Source: Limosilactobacillus caccae
GTDB lineage: Bacteria; Bacillota; Bacilli; Lactobacillales; Lactobacillaceae
Assembly: GCF_900156885.1 (NCBI RefSeq)
Contig: NZ_FTOY01000008.1
Coordinates: 186,001 to 250,000 of the forward strand
Length of the DNA stretch: 64,000 nt
Direction: 5' to 3'
A program made the translations under genes and the position numbers. The notes under the pieces were generated by a model. It worked only from the letters and a program-made list of their open reading frames with translations. It had not been told where the DNA came from and did no database searches. This document shows, one piece after another, positions 27,387-35,386 of the stretch (the stretch's first letter is position 1; each line of letters starts with the position of its first letter).

Positions 27387-28025
27387 CTAGTTGTTATCCT
27401 TTTCAGTGCTGATCACGGCCTTTGAGCCAGCATCAATGGTTACCTCCGTAGCGTGGCGCCCGTCGACAACCTTAACTTCCCAGACGGCCTTGTCCTTTTC
27501 CTGTTTTAGTTCCCATTCACGGCTCTTCCCCTTCTTAGCGGCATCTTCAGCAATCTTACTTGCTTCGTCCCTGCTGATTGCCTTGCCCGGGTCGAGCTGG
27601 TATTCTTCTTCGCCGCGGTCACGCTTTTCACTCTCACTTTTTACGACCTTACCAGTCTTGGCGTTGACTTTTACCTCGTACTCCTTGGTATCGTCAAAGC
27701 CCTTGACTTCGTATACGTACTTGCCGTGTTCATCATCGAGTAAAATTTCGCTGAGCTGCTTGTTTTGGTACTTCTGGTTAAACTTGTCCACTGCCGTGTT
27801 TTGGTCAACCTTGATGTCGCTCAGCTTGGCCTGCTTCTTCGCCGCCATTACTGCAGGGTGGAAGTCTGTGTCAGCGGCCATCATGCCAATCGTCCCACCA
27901 GCACCCATGAGAAGGCCGGCGCAAACACCTAGGGTAATCATCGTCCGCTTGCTTAAGCCGTGCTTCTTTTCAGTTGCCGTGTCCTTGTTTTGAATTTGTT
28001 TTTGCTTGTCAGTCATTTTACTCAT
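27387..28025 (-). CDS. PepSY domain membrane-anchored protein
   Basis: 212-residue protein with one N-terminal membrane helix (MITLGVCAGLLMGAGGTIGMMA, residues ~29-50) and an extracytoplasmic part of two PepSY-type modules. The first holds YVYEVKGFDDTKEYEVKVNAKTGKV; the second is DEASKIAEDAAKKGKS followed by AVWEVKVVDG. PepSY domains are thought to inhibit or modulate secreted proteases and often lie next to two-component systems. Here the sensor kinase gene ends 101 bp upstream on the same strand, so the protein is a plausible target or accessory of that system. Starts behind TAGGAGG. Confidence 0.85.
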   Translation of the reverse strand: MSKMTDKQKQIQNKDTATEKKHGLSKRTMITLGVCAGLLMGAGGTIGMMAADTDFHPAVMAAKKQAKLSDIKVDQNTAVDKFNQKYQNKQLSEILLDDEHGKYVYEVKGFDDTKEYEVKVNAKTGKVVKSESEKRDRGEEEYQLDPGKAISRDEASKIAEDAAKKGKSREWELKQEKDKAVWEVKVVDGRHATEVTIDAGSKAVISTEKDNN

Positions 28026-28126
28026 CCTCCTAAGTTCTTTTCTTAAGTTTGTAACTATATATTAACGGAGGAGCGCAAAAGAAAAACCAAAATTGGGTGA
28101 AAGTAAGATGAAGAAATCTTCATTTT

Positions 28127-29458
28127 TTATCGCGGTAGGGTCACGGTGAAAATGGTCCCCCGGGGCTGGTTAGCCGTGATCGTGATGTCACCACCGTGCT
28201 TATCGACAATCGCCTTAACGATGGCGAGGCCAATTCCTGAACCGGGGATCTTGCTTGAGTGGGACTGGTCTTCGCGAAAGAAGCGGTTAAAGACCTTTTC
28301 CCGGTTTGCTTTTGCAATCCCACAGCCCTCGTCAGCAACCGTCAAGACTAGCTGGAACCCAGTTGGTTGCAGACTGACGGTGATTGTTGAAGCAGTGGGG
28401 GAGTACTTGGCGGCGTTGTCGACCAGGTTATGGATGAGCCGCTGAAAATCGCTGGCCGTCATCGGGTATTGGCAGTTAGCCGGAAGGTCTGTGACGAACT
28501 GGCGCTGGTACACCGCACGGAGGGAAGTGATTTCAGTCCTGATGACCGCAACGAGGTCCAGTGATTCGACAGGTGCGCGCGACCGGTGTCCCTCTAAGGT
28601 GAGCAGGTCGTTGATCATCCCCTGCATCCGCTGGCTCTCCTCGTCGATGTAACCGAGGGACTTACTGACCAGTTCCGGGTGGGCATCACCATGCCGCTTG
28701 ATTAAGTTGACGTGTCCCATGATCGCCGACAGGGGGGTCTTCAACTCGTGCGAGGCATTGGCGATAAACTCCTTTTCCCGTTGCATCGCATGGGTTTGAC
28801 GGTCGAGCAACTCATTGACCGACTCGGCGACGTTTTTGACTTCCACCGGTTCTGCCGGGACAGTGATCAACTGCTGGTCACTTCCGGTGGGGTCAAGTTG
28901 GTCAATCTCGGCATCCAGCTGGGTGAGGGGCGCAGTCCACCGCCGGGCCAACCGCCGGATCAGGGGAAGGGCGATGATGGTTGCCAGGAGGTTGATGACA
29001 ATCGTGACCCCGACCAGCCAGCCGGCGAGCCGGACGAGGTCATCGACGTTAATGGCAACGCAGACTTGGCCGCCATGCAATTTTTGGCGTATCAGGTAGT
29101 AGACCCCGTCATCGGTGACCCGCAGATTCCTGACGGCCATCTGCTGCTGGCGGATTCGGAGAAAAATCTTCGGTGCCTTGGGGGAGGCAAAACGCTCTCC
29201 CTGGCTAGTGACGATCTCAATCGCGTCATCATCTTGGCGGGCAACATAGGCACTCAAAAGCGGCCCCCAGTCTTTTCCTGGTGCCCAGTCGTCGTCGATC
29301 GTTTCGATTACCTCGGCGGCTTGCTCATCGGCATAGTGGTAAACCAGCCCGGTAGCGGTAGTGATGAAGATGGCGTTAACGACCAGCAGGATAATGACAA
29401 ATAAGCCAATGAATAGGTGGGTGAGTCTGCCCGCCGCGGTTGCGTTATTCCTGTTCAT
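28127..29458 (-). CDS. Two-component sensor histidine kinase
   Basis: 443-residue membrane kinase. Two membrane helices (LFIGLFVIILLVVNAIFITT near the N-terminus and LAGWLVGVTIVINLLATIIAL at ~150-172) enclose an extracellular sensor of roughly 110 residues. A HAMP segment is followed by the phospho-acceptor His in IANASHELKTPLSAIMGH. The ATPase boxes are N (LIHNLVDNAAKYSP), G1 (VADEGCGIA), F (FNRFFRED) and G2 (GSGIGLAIVKAIV). The start overlaps the response-regulator stop by 14 nt, so the pair is translationally coupled. Layout resembles ArlS/CiaH-type kinases; the signal is unknown. Confidence 0.92.
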   Translation of the reverse strand: MNRNNATAAGRLTHLFIGLFVIILLVVNAIFITTATGLVYHYADEQAAEVIETIDDDWAPGKDWGPLLSAYVARQDDDAIEIVTSQGERFASPKAPKIFLRIRQQQMAVRNLRVTDDGVYYLIRQKLHGGQVCVAINVDDLVRLAGWLVGVTIVINLLATIIALPLIRRLARRWTAPLTQLDAEIDQLDPTGSDQQLITVPAEPVEVKNVAESVNELLDRQTHAMQREKEFIANASHELKTPLSAIMGHVNLIKRHGDAHPELVSKSLGYIDEESQRMQGMINDLLTLEGHRSRAPVESLDLVAVIRTEITSLRAVYQRQFVTDLPANCQYPMTASDFQRLIHNLVDNAAKYSPTASTITVSLQPTGFQLVLTVADEGCGIAKANREKVFNRFFREDQSHSSKIPGSGIGLAIVKAIVDKHGGDITITANQPRGTIFTVTLPR

Positions 29459-30140
29459 CAGCCTGCTCCGTTAAGATGTAACCCACACCGCGTACTGTCT
29501 TGATCTGGTCCCGGTGTGCACCAAGTTTGTTGCGGAGGGCGCGGACATAGACGTCCACCGTATTTGTCTGGCCGTCAAAGTCGTAACCCCAAATTTGGTT
29601 GAGGAGGTCGTCGCGGGAGAGGACGGTGCCTGGCTTTTCAAGAAAGGCCTGCATCAGGGCAAATTCCTTCGGCGTTAGGTGGACCACGGCCCCGTCAAGG
29701 GTAAACTGGTGCTTGACCAGGTCAATTTTAAATGGCCCCTGCTGGTAAACGGGACTATTGTGCGGTTGGTCCTGCCTAAGCCGGCGGATGATCACCCTAA
29801 TTCGGGCAAGTAGTTCTTCAATTGCAAAGGGCTTCGTGATGTAGTCGTCAAGGCCCTGGTCGAGCGCCATGCTGATGTCGGAAGTTTGGCTGCGGGCGGT
29901 GATCATAATTACCGGAACATTACTGGTCTGGCGGATTCGTCGGAGGACCGTTAGCCCGTCATACACCGGCAGCATCCAGTCGAGGAGGATGAGGGTCGGT
30001 TGCTTTTGGGCGAAAAGTTCAAGGGCCTGGCGACCGTCTTGTGCCCAGATTACCTCGTAGCCCTCCAGCGATAGTTCGGTCTGGACAAAACTAGCCAAAC
30101 TCTCTTCATCTTCTACTAATAAAATTGTTGCGTTATCCAT
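29445..30140 (-). CDS. OmpR/PhoB family response regulator
   Basis: 231-residue regulator starting at ATG 30140 (MDNATILLVEDEESL) behind GCGAGG. An upstream open frame to 30332 is not supported, because it lacks a ribosome site and runs through the divergent promoter region. The receiver domain has the acidic pocket EDE at 10-12, the phospho-acceptor Asp54 in ILLDWMLPV, and the conserved Lys in DYITKPFA. The C-terminal winged helix shows HLTPKEFALMQAFLEKPGTVLSRDDLL and TVDVYVRALRNKLG, typical of the OmpR class. First gene of the operon with the kinase. Confidence 0.93.
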   Translation of the reverse strand: MDNATILLVEDEESLASFVQTELSLEGYEVIWAQDGRQALELFAQKQPTLILLDWMLPVYDGLTVLRRIRQTSNVPVIMITARSQTSDISMALDQGLDDYITKPFAIEELLARIRVIIRRLRQDQPHNSPVYQQGPFKIDLVKHQFTLDGAVVHLTPKEFALMQAFLEKPGTVLSRDDLLNQIWGYDFDGQTNTVDVYVRALRNKLGAHRDQIKTVRGVGYILTEQADEQE

Positions 30141-30194
30141 GCATATACCTCGCCGTAAATAATATAATGAAAGAAAAAAGGATCGGTGATTTGA

Positions 30195-30431
30195 ATGCGG
30201 ACGATCAAAGTGTTTACGGAGCAGTTTTGCCCCGCCTGTACAATGACGAAGGACTACCTTGCCCACCATCAGATCGCTGCCCAGCTGATCGATGTGACAA
30301 CCGATCACGCGGCTAGCGCGGCCCTGAAGCAACTTGGTTACACCAGCCTGCCACTGGTCTTAGTTGACGAAGATGGGCAGATGAGGGTGTGGACCGGCTA
30401 CCGTCCGGACCTGTTGGCGACGCTATCGTAA
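30195..30431 (+). CDS. Glutaredoxin-like (NrdH type) protein
   Basis: 78-residue thioredoxin-fold protein with the redox motif C12-P-A-C15 right after the first beta strand ([14 protein letters not shown]) and the cis-Pro region TSLPLVLV. NrdH-redoxins and small glutaredoxins of lactic acid bacteria pass electrons to ribonucleotide reductase or act as disulfide reductants. There is no adjacent nrdEF. It is divergent from the response regulator (54 bp between starts) and its 3' end overlaps the nagB 3' end by 9 nt on the opposite strand. Confidence 0.85.
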   Translation: MRTIKVFTEQFCPACTMTKDYLAHHQIAAQLIDVTTDHAASAALKQLGYTSLPLVLVDEDGQMRVWTGYRPDLLATLS

Positions 30432-31127
30432 CTGACTAGCGGCTGGCCGGTCGATGATGATCGTGGCGTTGGGGTGGGTCTGCAAAACGGACGCCGGAAC
30501 CGCGGGGGTTACTTCGCCATCGACGGTTGCCGCAATGGCAGCCGCCTTTTGCTCACCAAAGGCCATTAATATGATGTGCTTGGCCTGCATAATTGAGCCA
30601 ATCCCCATCGTGTAGGCCTCACTCGGTACCTCTGCTGGGGAAGCAAAGAAGCGGGCATTTGCCGCAATTGTTGAGGCTGTTAATTGAACCTTGTGGGTTT
30701 GACTGTCGAAGGGCGTGCCCGGTTCGTTAAAACCGATGTGGCCGTTTTGCCCGATTCCCAGAATCTGGGTGTCAATTGGGTGGTCCGCTAGCACCTGGTT
30801 GTATTCAGCGATTACCTCGTCGGCGTTGCGGTTGGTACCGTCGGGGATGAAACTTTGCTTAAATGGCTTCTTGCTAAACAAGTGCTGGTGCATGAAGTGG
30901 TGGTAGCTCTGTGGATTGGTCGGGGCAATTCCGACGTATTCGTCGAGATTGACGGCGGTCAAAGCAGAACAATCGAGTTCACTTGCACAAATTTCATCAT
31001 AAAGGCCGACGGGGGTACTCCCAGTCGCTAGGCCGAGCACCGTGGCGCCCTGAGCAATATCTTGTTGCAGGAGGCTAAAGGCCTTCTTGCTGGCGGCAAT
31101 TTTATTTTCTGTAATAATTACTTGCAT
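30423..31127 (-). CDS. nagB: Glucosamine-6-phosphate deaminase
   Basis: Converts glucosamine-6-phosphate to fructose-6-phosphate and ammonia, feeding amino sugars to glycolysis. The 234-residue enzyme shows [16 protein letters not shown] (phosphate loop), NLDEYVGI with the catalytic Asp, and [18 protein letters not shown] with the His-Glu active-site pair. ATG 31127 (MQVII) follows GAGGTG with proper spacing; the upstream in-frame GTG lies inside that ribosome site. Length suits the short Gram-positive form without the allosteric C-terminal extension. No nagA is adjacent. Confidence 0.94.
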   Translation of the reverse strand: MQVIITENKIAASKKAFSLLQQDIAQGATVLGLATGSTPVGLYDEICASELDCSALTAVNLDEYVGIAPTNPQSYHHFMHQHLFSKKPFKQSFIPDGTNRNADEVIAEYNQVLADHPIDTQILGIGQNGHIGFNEPGTPFDSQTHKVQLTASTIAANARFFASPAEVPSEAYTMGIGSIMQAKHIILMAFGEQKAAAIAATVDGEVTPAVPASVLQTHPNATIIIDRPAASQLR

Positions 31128-31154
31128 ATTATTCACCTCACATTAATATTTTAA

Positions 31155-31182
31155 CAAAAAAGAGCCCGCAACTGACGGACTC
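31155..31182 (-). terminator. Rho-independent terminator
   Basis: On the minus strand GAGTCCGTCAGTTGCGGGCTC forms a hairpin followed by TTTTTTG; ends the GH32-permease operon and precedes nagB. Confidence 0.75.
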
Positions 31183-31192
31183 GAAAAAATTA

Positions 31193-32458
31193 TTAATTAA
31201 GTGGTTGACCATTAACGTCTTGGTCATCCTTTTTCAAAATAAAGGTGGCGTAAATCCCAGCAACTAACACGATTCCGGAAATTACCAGGAAGGTGTGGCT
31301 GTAACCGATGTGGTCACGAAGGTTACCGAGCGGTGTGGAGAAGATGATTTGACCAACCTGAGCGGCAATCTGGTAACCAACCATGTAGAGGGTGGCGGAA
31401 ACCTTTGGATCAAAGTGGAGGGTGAAGTAACGGAAGAGACCAAGGGCAAACAAAGCCGTTTCCGGTGCGTGGAGCAACTTGATCAGTGATACGCCGAGCG
31501 GGTTAGTAACTAGCCCACAGCCACCGATCCGGAGAACCATGATGATGATCCCGAGGAGCAGGGTCTTTCGAACCCCGATCTTCTTCATGATCCATGGAAC
31601 ACAGGCCATCATGATTGCTTCCAGGAAGACTTCGATCGAGTTTAAGATCCCGTACATCTGTTGCCCAACAGCCTTTGAGGCAAAGAACTGGGTAAAGAAT
31701 TGGGGGAACATCTGCTGGTCAAAGACGGTGTAGAATGTCCAACTCAAGATGATGTAGATAACGATTTGCCAGAGAGCTTTCATCTTAAAGACGGAGAGAA
31801 TTTCATTGAATGATGGCGTTGTCTTTTCCCGTTCGTTTTCCTGCTGGTTAACGTACTTCTTGAAGGTCTCCGGGTTCTTGCCAGGATGGTCGAAGACAAG
31901 GATTAATAAGAGGACTAAGGAAATAACGGATGAGGTCCAAAAGACCAATTCCGGGTTAATCGTGAACAAGAAACCAGCGGCTAAGGCAGAAACAGCGTAA
32001 CCAAATGATCCCCACGCCCGGGACTGCCCGTATTCAAAGCCGTAGCGCCGGCTAAACCGTTCTGTCAATGCTTCAAAGGTTGGCGAAGCAGCGAGGAAGG
32101 CGAATGAGAGATAGAGGGAACCGAGGATGGCACCGATGTAGAAGTTGCTGTGCAGCAGTGGCGCGTAGACCCAGGAGAAGAAGGGACCGAGCAACATTTG
32201 TAAGACTGCACAGACAATCAGCAGGTTCCGTTTAATCCCCAGTTTATCCTGGATTGCCCCGTAGACAAACATGAGGACCAGGGTAATTGCGGAGTTAAAG
32301 GAGTAGATCGTCCCGACTTGTTCACCGGAGAAGCCCAGGGAGTTAGTCAACCAGATCTGGAAGAATGACCACCAGATCCCCCAACCGGTGAAGAAGAGAA
32401 GGATTACTAACGAGGTTGAACGATAAAATGGATTTTTAAAAAGACTTTTCTTTTTCAT
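31193..32458 (-). CDS. MFS oligosaccharide/sucrose:H+ symporter
   Basis: 421-residue permease with 12 predicted helices of the LacY/CscB oligosaccharide:proton symporter family (SLVILLFFTGWGIWWSFFQIWL; FSRRYGFEYGQSRAWGSFGYA). It starts 6 nt after the GH32 stop, with AAAGGATGA as ribosome site formed partly by that gene's last codons, so the two are tightly coupled. Substrate is most likely sucrose or a short fructo-oligosaccharide, because the partner hydrolase is GH32. It is clearly related to the symporter at 15392-16660, sharing the YEYGxSR motif. Confidence 0.87.
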   Translation of the reverse strand: MKKKSLFKNPFYRSTSLVILLFFTGWGIWWSFFQIWLTNSLGFSGEQVGTIYSFNSAITLVLMFVYGAIQDKLGIKRNLLIVCAVLQMLLGPFFSWVYAPLLHSNFYIGAILGSLYLSFAFLAASPTFEALTERFSRRYGFEYGQSRAWGSFGYAVSALAAGFLFTINPELVFWTSSVISLVLLLILVFDHPGKNPETFKKYVNQQENEREKTTPSFNEILSVFKMKALWQIVIYIILSWTFYTVFDQQMFPQFFTQFFASKAVGQQMYGILNSIEVFLEAIMMACVPWIMKKIGVRKTLLLGIIIMVLRIGGCGLVTNPLGVSLIKLLHAPETALFALGLFRYFTLHFDPKVSATLYMVGYQIAAQVGQIIFSTPLGNLRDHIGYSHTFLVISGIVLVAGIYATFILKKDDQDVNGQPLN

Positions 32459-32464
32459 TAAAAA

Positions 32465-33886
32465 TCATCCTTTCATGTTATAAGCATCGATGGCGATTGG
32501 CAATGCGTGGTTACTTAAAAGGTGGGGAGTAACCGGCCCGTTAGCGTAATAGCGTTCGCTAAATGTCGCTTGGCCGTCGTTGATAAAGAACTCCACGGAA
32601 CTAGTATCAACAAAGATCCGTAACCGCAACTGGTCACAGTGGCCGATTGTTGCATAGCGGTCAGTTGCTTGCCCGTGCTGGTGGACGGTGATTTCGCCCG
32701 CCGCCTTGTCATAGTGACAAGCGATCAATTGCTCGTCGCTCCCGGTGAGTGCCCAGCTGAACTGGTCATCGTCGCCAGTTGTGGTAACCGTGATATCCCA
32801 TTCAGTATGTTGCGGGTCAGTGACAGCAAGTTGCTGGTCACCGTCAATAATCCGGGCAGAATGGATGACGCGCCCAGACCGCAGCAGGCTAACTTCCTTG
32901 GCCGGAATTGTCCCCAGCTGGTCGCCATTCATTATTAATTCACGAGGGAGGGTCAAGGCGCCTGCCCAGCCGTCAGCTTGTTCAGGCATTGCCTGGTCAA
33001 AGGAACTAAACCACCCAAACTGGATTTGCCGACCATCCGGCGTTAAGAATGACTGGGCAGCGTAGAAGTTATGCCCGTAGTCAAGCTCGTTAAAATTAAG
33101 ATGGTGAAAAATTGCTTGTTGATAGTCGAGCTGACCGACAAAGTAGCCATTCTGGTTGAGGTTGAGGTAGTGGTGGCCGCATGCCTTGATGCCCATTGGT
33201 GAGCAGGCGATGACATCCTTGCCGTTGAGGCGGAAGAAGTCGGGGCATTCCCACATGTAGCCTTCGCTCTCCTGGCCGGTTGACTTCGTGATTGGTCCCA
33301 CATATTTCCAATCGAGCAAGTCGGCGGACTGGTAGAGAAGAATCCGACCGAGGTTATCGTCCTTTGACCGGCTGCCTAAGACAAGGTAGTAGGTACCGTC
33401 ATATTCCCAGACCTTGGGATCGCGGAAATCTTGTGAATTATCTTCCGGGGCGGAAATAACCGGGTTGCCCGCATACTTGGTAAAATGAATCCCGTCGTCA
33501 CTGTAAGCGACGTTTTGGTTTTCCCAGAAGTGATCCTGGTCGCCGTCATCATAGTAGTGGTGCCCGGTATACAGTAAGTACAAGCGCCCGTCCTTGACAA
33601 TCGCTGACCCGGAGAAGCAGCCACCACTGTCTTCGGGGTCACCTGGGACAAGGGCGACCGGGAGACTTTCCCAGTGAACAAGGTCTTTGCTTCGCACGTG
33701 GCCCCAGTGCATCGGTCCCCATTCAGCTGAATAGGGGTGGAACTGGTAAAAGGCGTGGTAGTATCCCTTGAAAAAGCACAGGCCATTGGGATCGTTGAGC
33801 CAGCCACCATCGGTTTGGATATGGTAGTGTTCACGGTAACGGTCATTAGTAACCGTAATCGTCCGTGAGTGGTCGATTTCGTTCAT
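32465..33886 (-). CDS. GH32 beta-fructofuranosidase / sucrose-6-phosphate hydrolase
   Basis: 473-residue family 32 enzyme splitting beta-fructosides. The nucleophile Asp is in GGWLNDPNG, the transition-state stabiliser in FRDPKVW, and the general acid in WECPDFF. FSGSAIV is also diagnostic, and a C-terminal beta-sandwich is present (RLRIFVDTSSVEFFINDG). No signal peptide, so it is cytoplasmic. The adjacent transporter is a proton symporter rather than a PTS, which makes non-phosphorylated sucrose or short fructans the more likely substrate than sucrose-6-phosphate. A perfect cre site lies 26 bp upstream of the start codon. Confidence 0.92.
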   Translation of the reverse strand: MNEIDHSRTITVTNDRYREHYHIQTDGGWLNDPNGLCFFKGYYHAFYQFHPYSAEWGPMHWGHVRSKDLVHWESLPVALVPGDPEDSGGCFSGSAIVKDGRLYLLYTGHHYYDDGDQDHFWENQNVAYSDDGIHFTKYAGNPVISAPEDNSQDFRDPKVWEYDGTYYLVLGSRSKDDNLGRILLYQSADLLDWKYVGPITKSTGQESEGYMWECPDFFRLNGKDVIACSPMGIKACGHHYLNLNQNGYFVGQLDYQQAIFHHLNFNELDYGHNFYAAQSFLTPDGRQIQFGWFSSFDQAMPEQADGWAGALTLPRELIMNGDQLGTIPAKEVSLLRSGRVIHSARIIDGDQQLAVTDPQHTEWDITVTTTGDDDQFSWALTGSDEQLIACHYDKAAGEITVHQHGQATDRYATIGHCDQLRLRIFVDTSSVEFFINDGQATFSERYYANGPVTPHLLSNHALPIAIDAYNMKG

Positions 33887-33911
33887 CTTTCCGTAACTCC
33901 TTTTTTACTAG

Positions 33912-33926
33912 TTGAAAACGATTACA
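33912..33926. promoter_or_regulatory. cre site (CcpA) of the GH32 operon
   Basis: TTGAAAACGATTACA matches the full WTGNAANCGNWNNCW consensus, 26 bp upstream of the GH32 start codon, so repression by glucose is expected. Confidence 0.8.
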
Positions 33927-34104
33927 GTGCTGATTGTAGTTTCTTTAGTAAAAATTGTCAAGCGTTTATCAATTTTAAATGTGAATTGTTTTACATTTAA
34001 GCGTCCGGTAAAATAAGGGATTATAATGAAATTAATTTATAAAAAGACCTCCGCAAGGGAGAATTAATCGCCGTAACGGATTGAACTTAGAAGAGGGAAT
34101 AACA

Positions 34105-34620
34105 ATGAGGAAAATTAGTAAAATAATAATCGGGCTGTTAACTATTTTAGGCGTCCTTAACTTATCATCCGCCCAGGCAGCGACTGTCCGCCAGACTGAC
34201 CTCAACGGCCATGTCTACATTGCCTCCTACCTTAATGCCAACGCCCTGCGAACGTCTTACCAGTATATCTTTTTCACAAGGGACGGCCGGGCAATCACGG
34301 TCCCTGTTGCGGACGTTGATGCCAGTGGCAAACCACTAATCGACGAGGCGGCGACAAAAAAAGAGCGTCAGGGACCGGCAAAGGTTAAGCAATACACTGC
34401 TAACCGGCAATTTGTTGAACGCCAAGCGAAGGAGCGGCCGGTAAGGGTACTAGCTAAAAACAAGATTAGTGTTAAGGCTAATGGTGTCAAGGCTAAGCCG
34501 CTGGGAACGATTCAAGCAAAGGATAATAGCAAGGATTTCACCGTCACTTACCCTGATGGCGCGCAAAAGTATACCAGCATCCGCTTTAAGCTTGCGCCGG
34601 CTAATTACCAATATAAATAA
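34105..34620 (+). CDS. Secreted protein of unknown function
   Basis: 171-residue exported protein. The start is ATG 34105 behind GAGGG; an upstream TTG has no ribosome site. Residues 1-~25 are a Sec signal (MRKISKIIIGLLTILGVLNL, then SSAQA|ATV). The mature part is small, basic and beta-rich with Lys-rich segments (VLAKNKISVKANGVKAKPLG) and ends QKYTSIRFKLAPANYQYK. No anchor motif. I do not recognise the family. Transcribed alone and followed by a terminator shared with the channel gene. Confidence 0.65.
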   Translation: MRKISKIIIGLLTILGVLNLSSAQAATVRQTDLNGHVYIASYLNANALRTSYQYIFFTRDGRAITVPVADVDASGKPLIDEAATKKERQGPAKVKQYTANRQFVERQAKERPVRVLAKNKISVKANGVKAKPLGTIQAKDNSKDFTVTYPDGAQKYTSIRFKLAPANYQYK

Positions 34621-34662
34621 GGAGTAGGCAGTCGCCATGACTGCGCTACTCCTTATTTTTTA
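34616..34662. terminator. Bidirectional terminator
   Basis: AATAAGGAGTAG..CAGTC pairs with GACTG..CTACTCCTTATTTTT; its arms overlap the stop codons of the secreted-protein and channel genes, which converge here. Confidence 0.85.
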
Positions 34663-35368
34663 GTAATTCTTTGATTTCATCGAGCTCTGCTTTTAGTTGC
34701 TTGTTCTCTTCACGGATACCCTTGAGCTGGTCGGCGAGTTCCTGTTCGTCCTTTTTGGAGAAAAACTCGGTGATCATGCTGGTCAGCATCCCGATAAAAC
34801 TGATTCCTAGTAGCATCAGGATGATCGCCGCAATCCTTCCTAACCCGGTCTTTGGGACGACATCCCCGTAACCAATCGTCGTTGCGGTAGTAACTGCCCA
34901 CCAGATAGCGGTGTTGAAGGAGGATTTTTCAGAAATACAAAACATTGCAGAAGTAATGATGATTACGGCAATGCTGATATAGAGGTAGTACAAGAACTCA
35001 CTGCGCTCAAAGAAGCTGCCGAGCCGGCCAGCCAAGCCAACCAGCCGCATTATCCGCAGCAGTTTAAGCAGGTGTAAAGTTCGCCCAATCTGGGCAATTC
35101 GGAAGAAGTAAAAGATACTGCTGGCGGGGATGATTGAGAGCAGGTCAAAGATGTTTTCCCGGATAAAGCGGCGCTTATTGTCGGCCAATACGAGCCGGAC
35201 GACGTAATCGGTAAAAAAGATTAGCCAGATCCAGTTATCAAACATGTCGTAGGGGTAGGCATCGATATTGATCTCGTTGGCGTAATAAGCAATCAGCATC
35301 ACGATTGACGCAATCGCCAGCAGTGCCATCAAAACTTGGTAGATAATGTAAGTTATTTTCTTGTGCAC
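34646..35368 (-). CDS. Voltage-gated-type potassium channel
   Basis: 240-residue ion channel with six predicted membrane helices. The S4-like segment is rich in Arg (FFRIAQIGRTLHLLKLLRIMRLVG). The pore carries the selectivity filter TIGYGDVVP. A coiled-coil C-terminus (ELADQLKGIREENKQLKAELDEIKELL) would assist tetramer assembly. Starts at GTG 35368 behind AGGAAG. It ends about 20 bp from the start of the yfhO-like gene's 3' end on the same strand, so they may be co-transcribed. Confidence 0.88.
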   Translation of the reverse strand: MHKKITYIIYQVLMALLAIASIVMLIAYYANEINIDAYPYDMFDNWIWLIFFTDYVVRLVLADNKRRFIRENIFDLLSIIPASSIFYFFRIAQIGRTLHLLKLLRIMRLVGLAGRLGSFFERSEFLYYLYISIAVIIITSAMFCISEKSSFNTAIWWAVTTATTIGYGDVVPKTGLGRIAAIILMLLGISFIGMLTSMITEFFSKKDEQELADQLKGIREENKQLKAELDEIKELLKNKE

Positions 35369-35386
35369 AACATCCGCTTCCTAACA

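Noticed and set aside
27391..27993. 200-codon open frame antisense to the PepSY gene
   Set aside because: Low-complexity Ser-rich translation from codon bias; sense gene has a clear PepSY product and ribosome site.
28712..29404. 230-codon open frame antisense to the histidine kinase gene
   Set aside because: The sense strand encodes all kinase motifs; the antisense product has no recognisable features.
30140..30332. N-terminal extension of the response regulator
   Set aside because: No ribosome site at 30332; receiver domains start at MDNATILLVEDEE, which has one.
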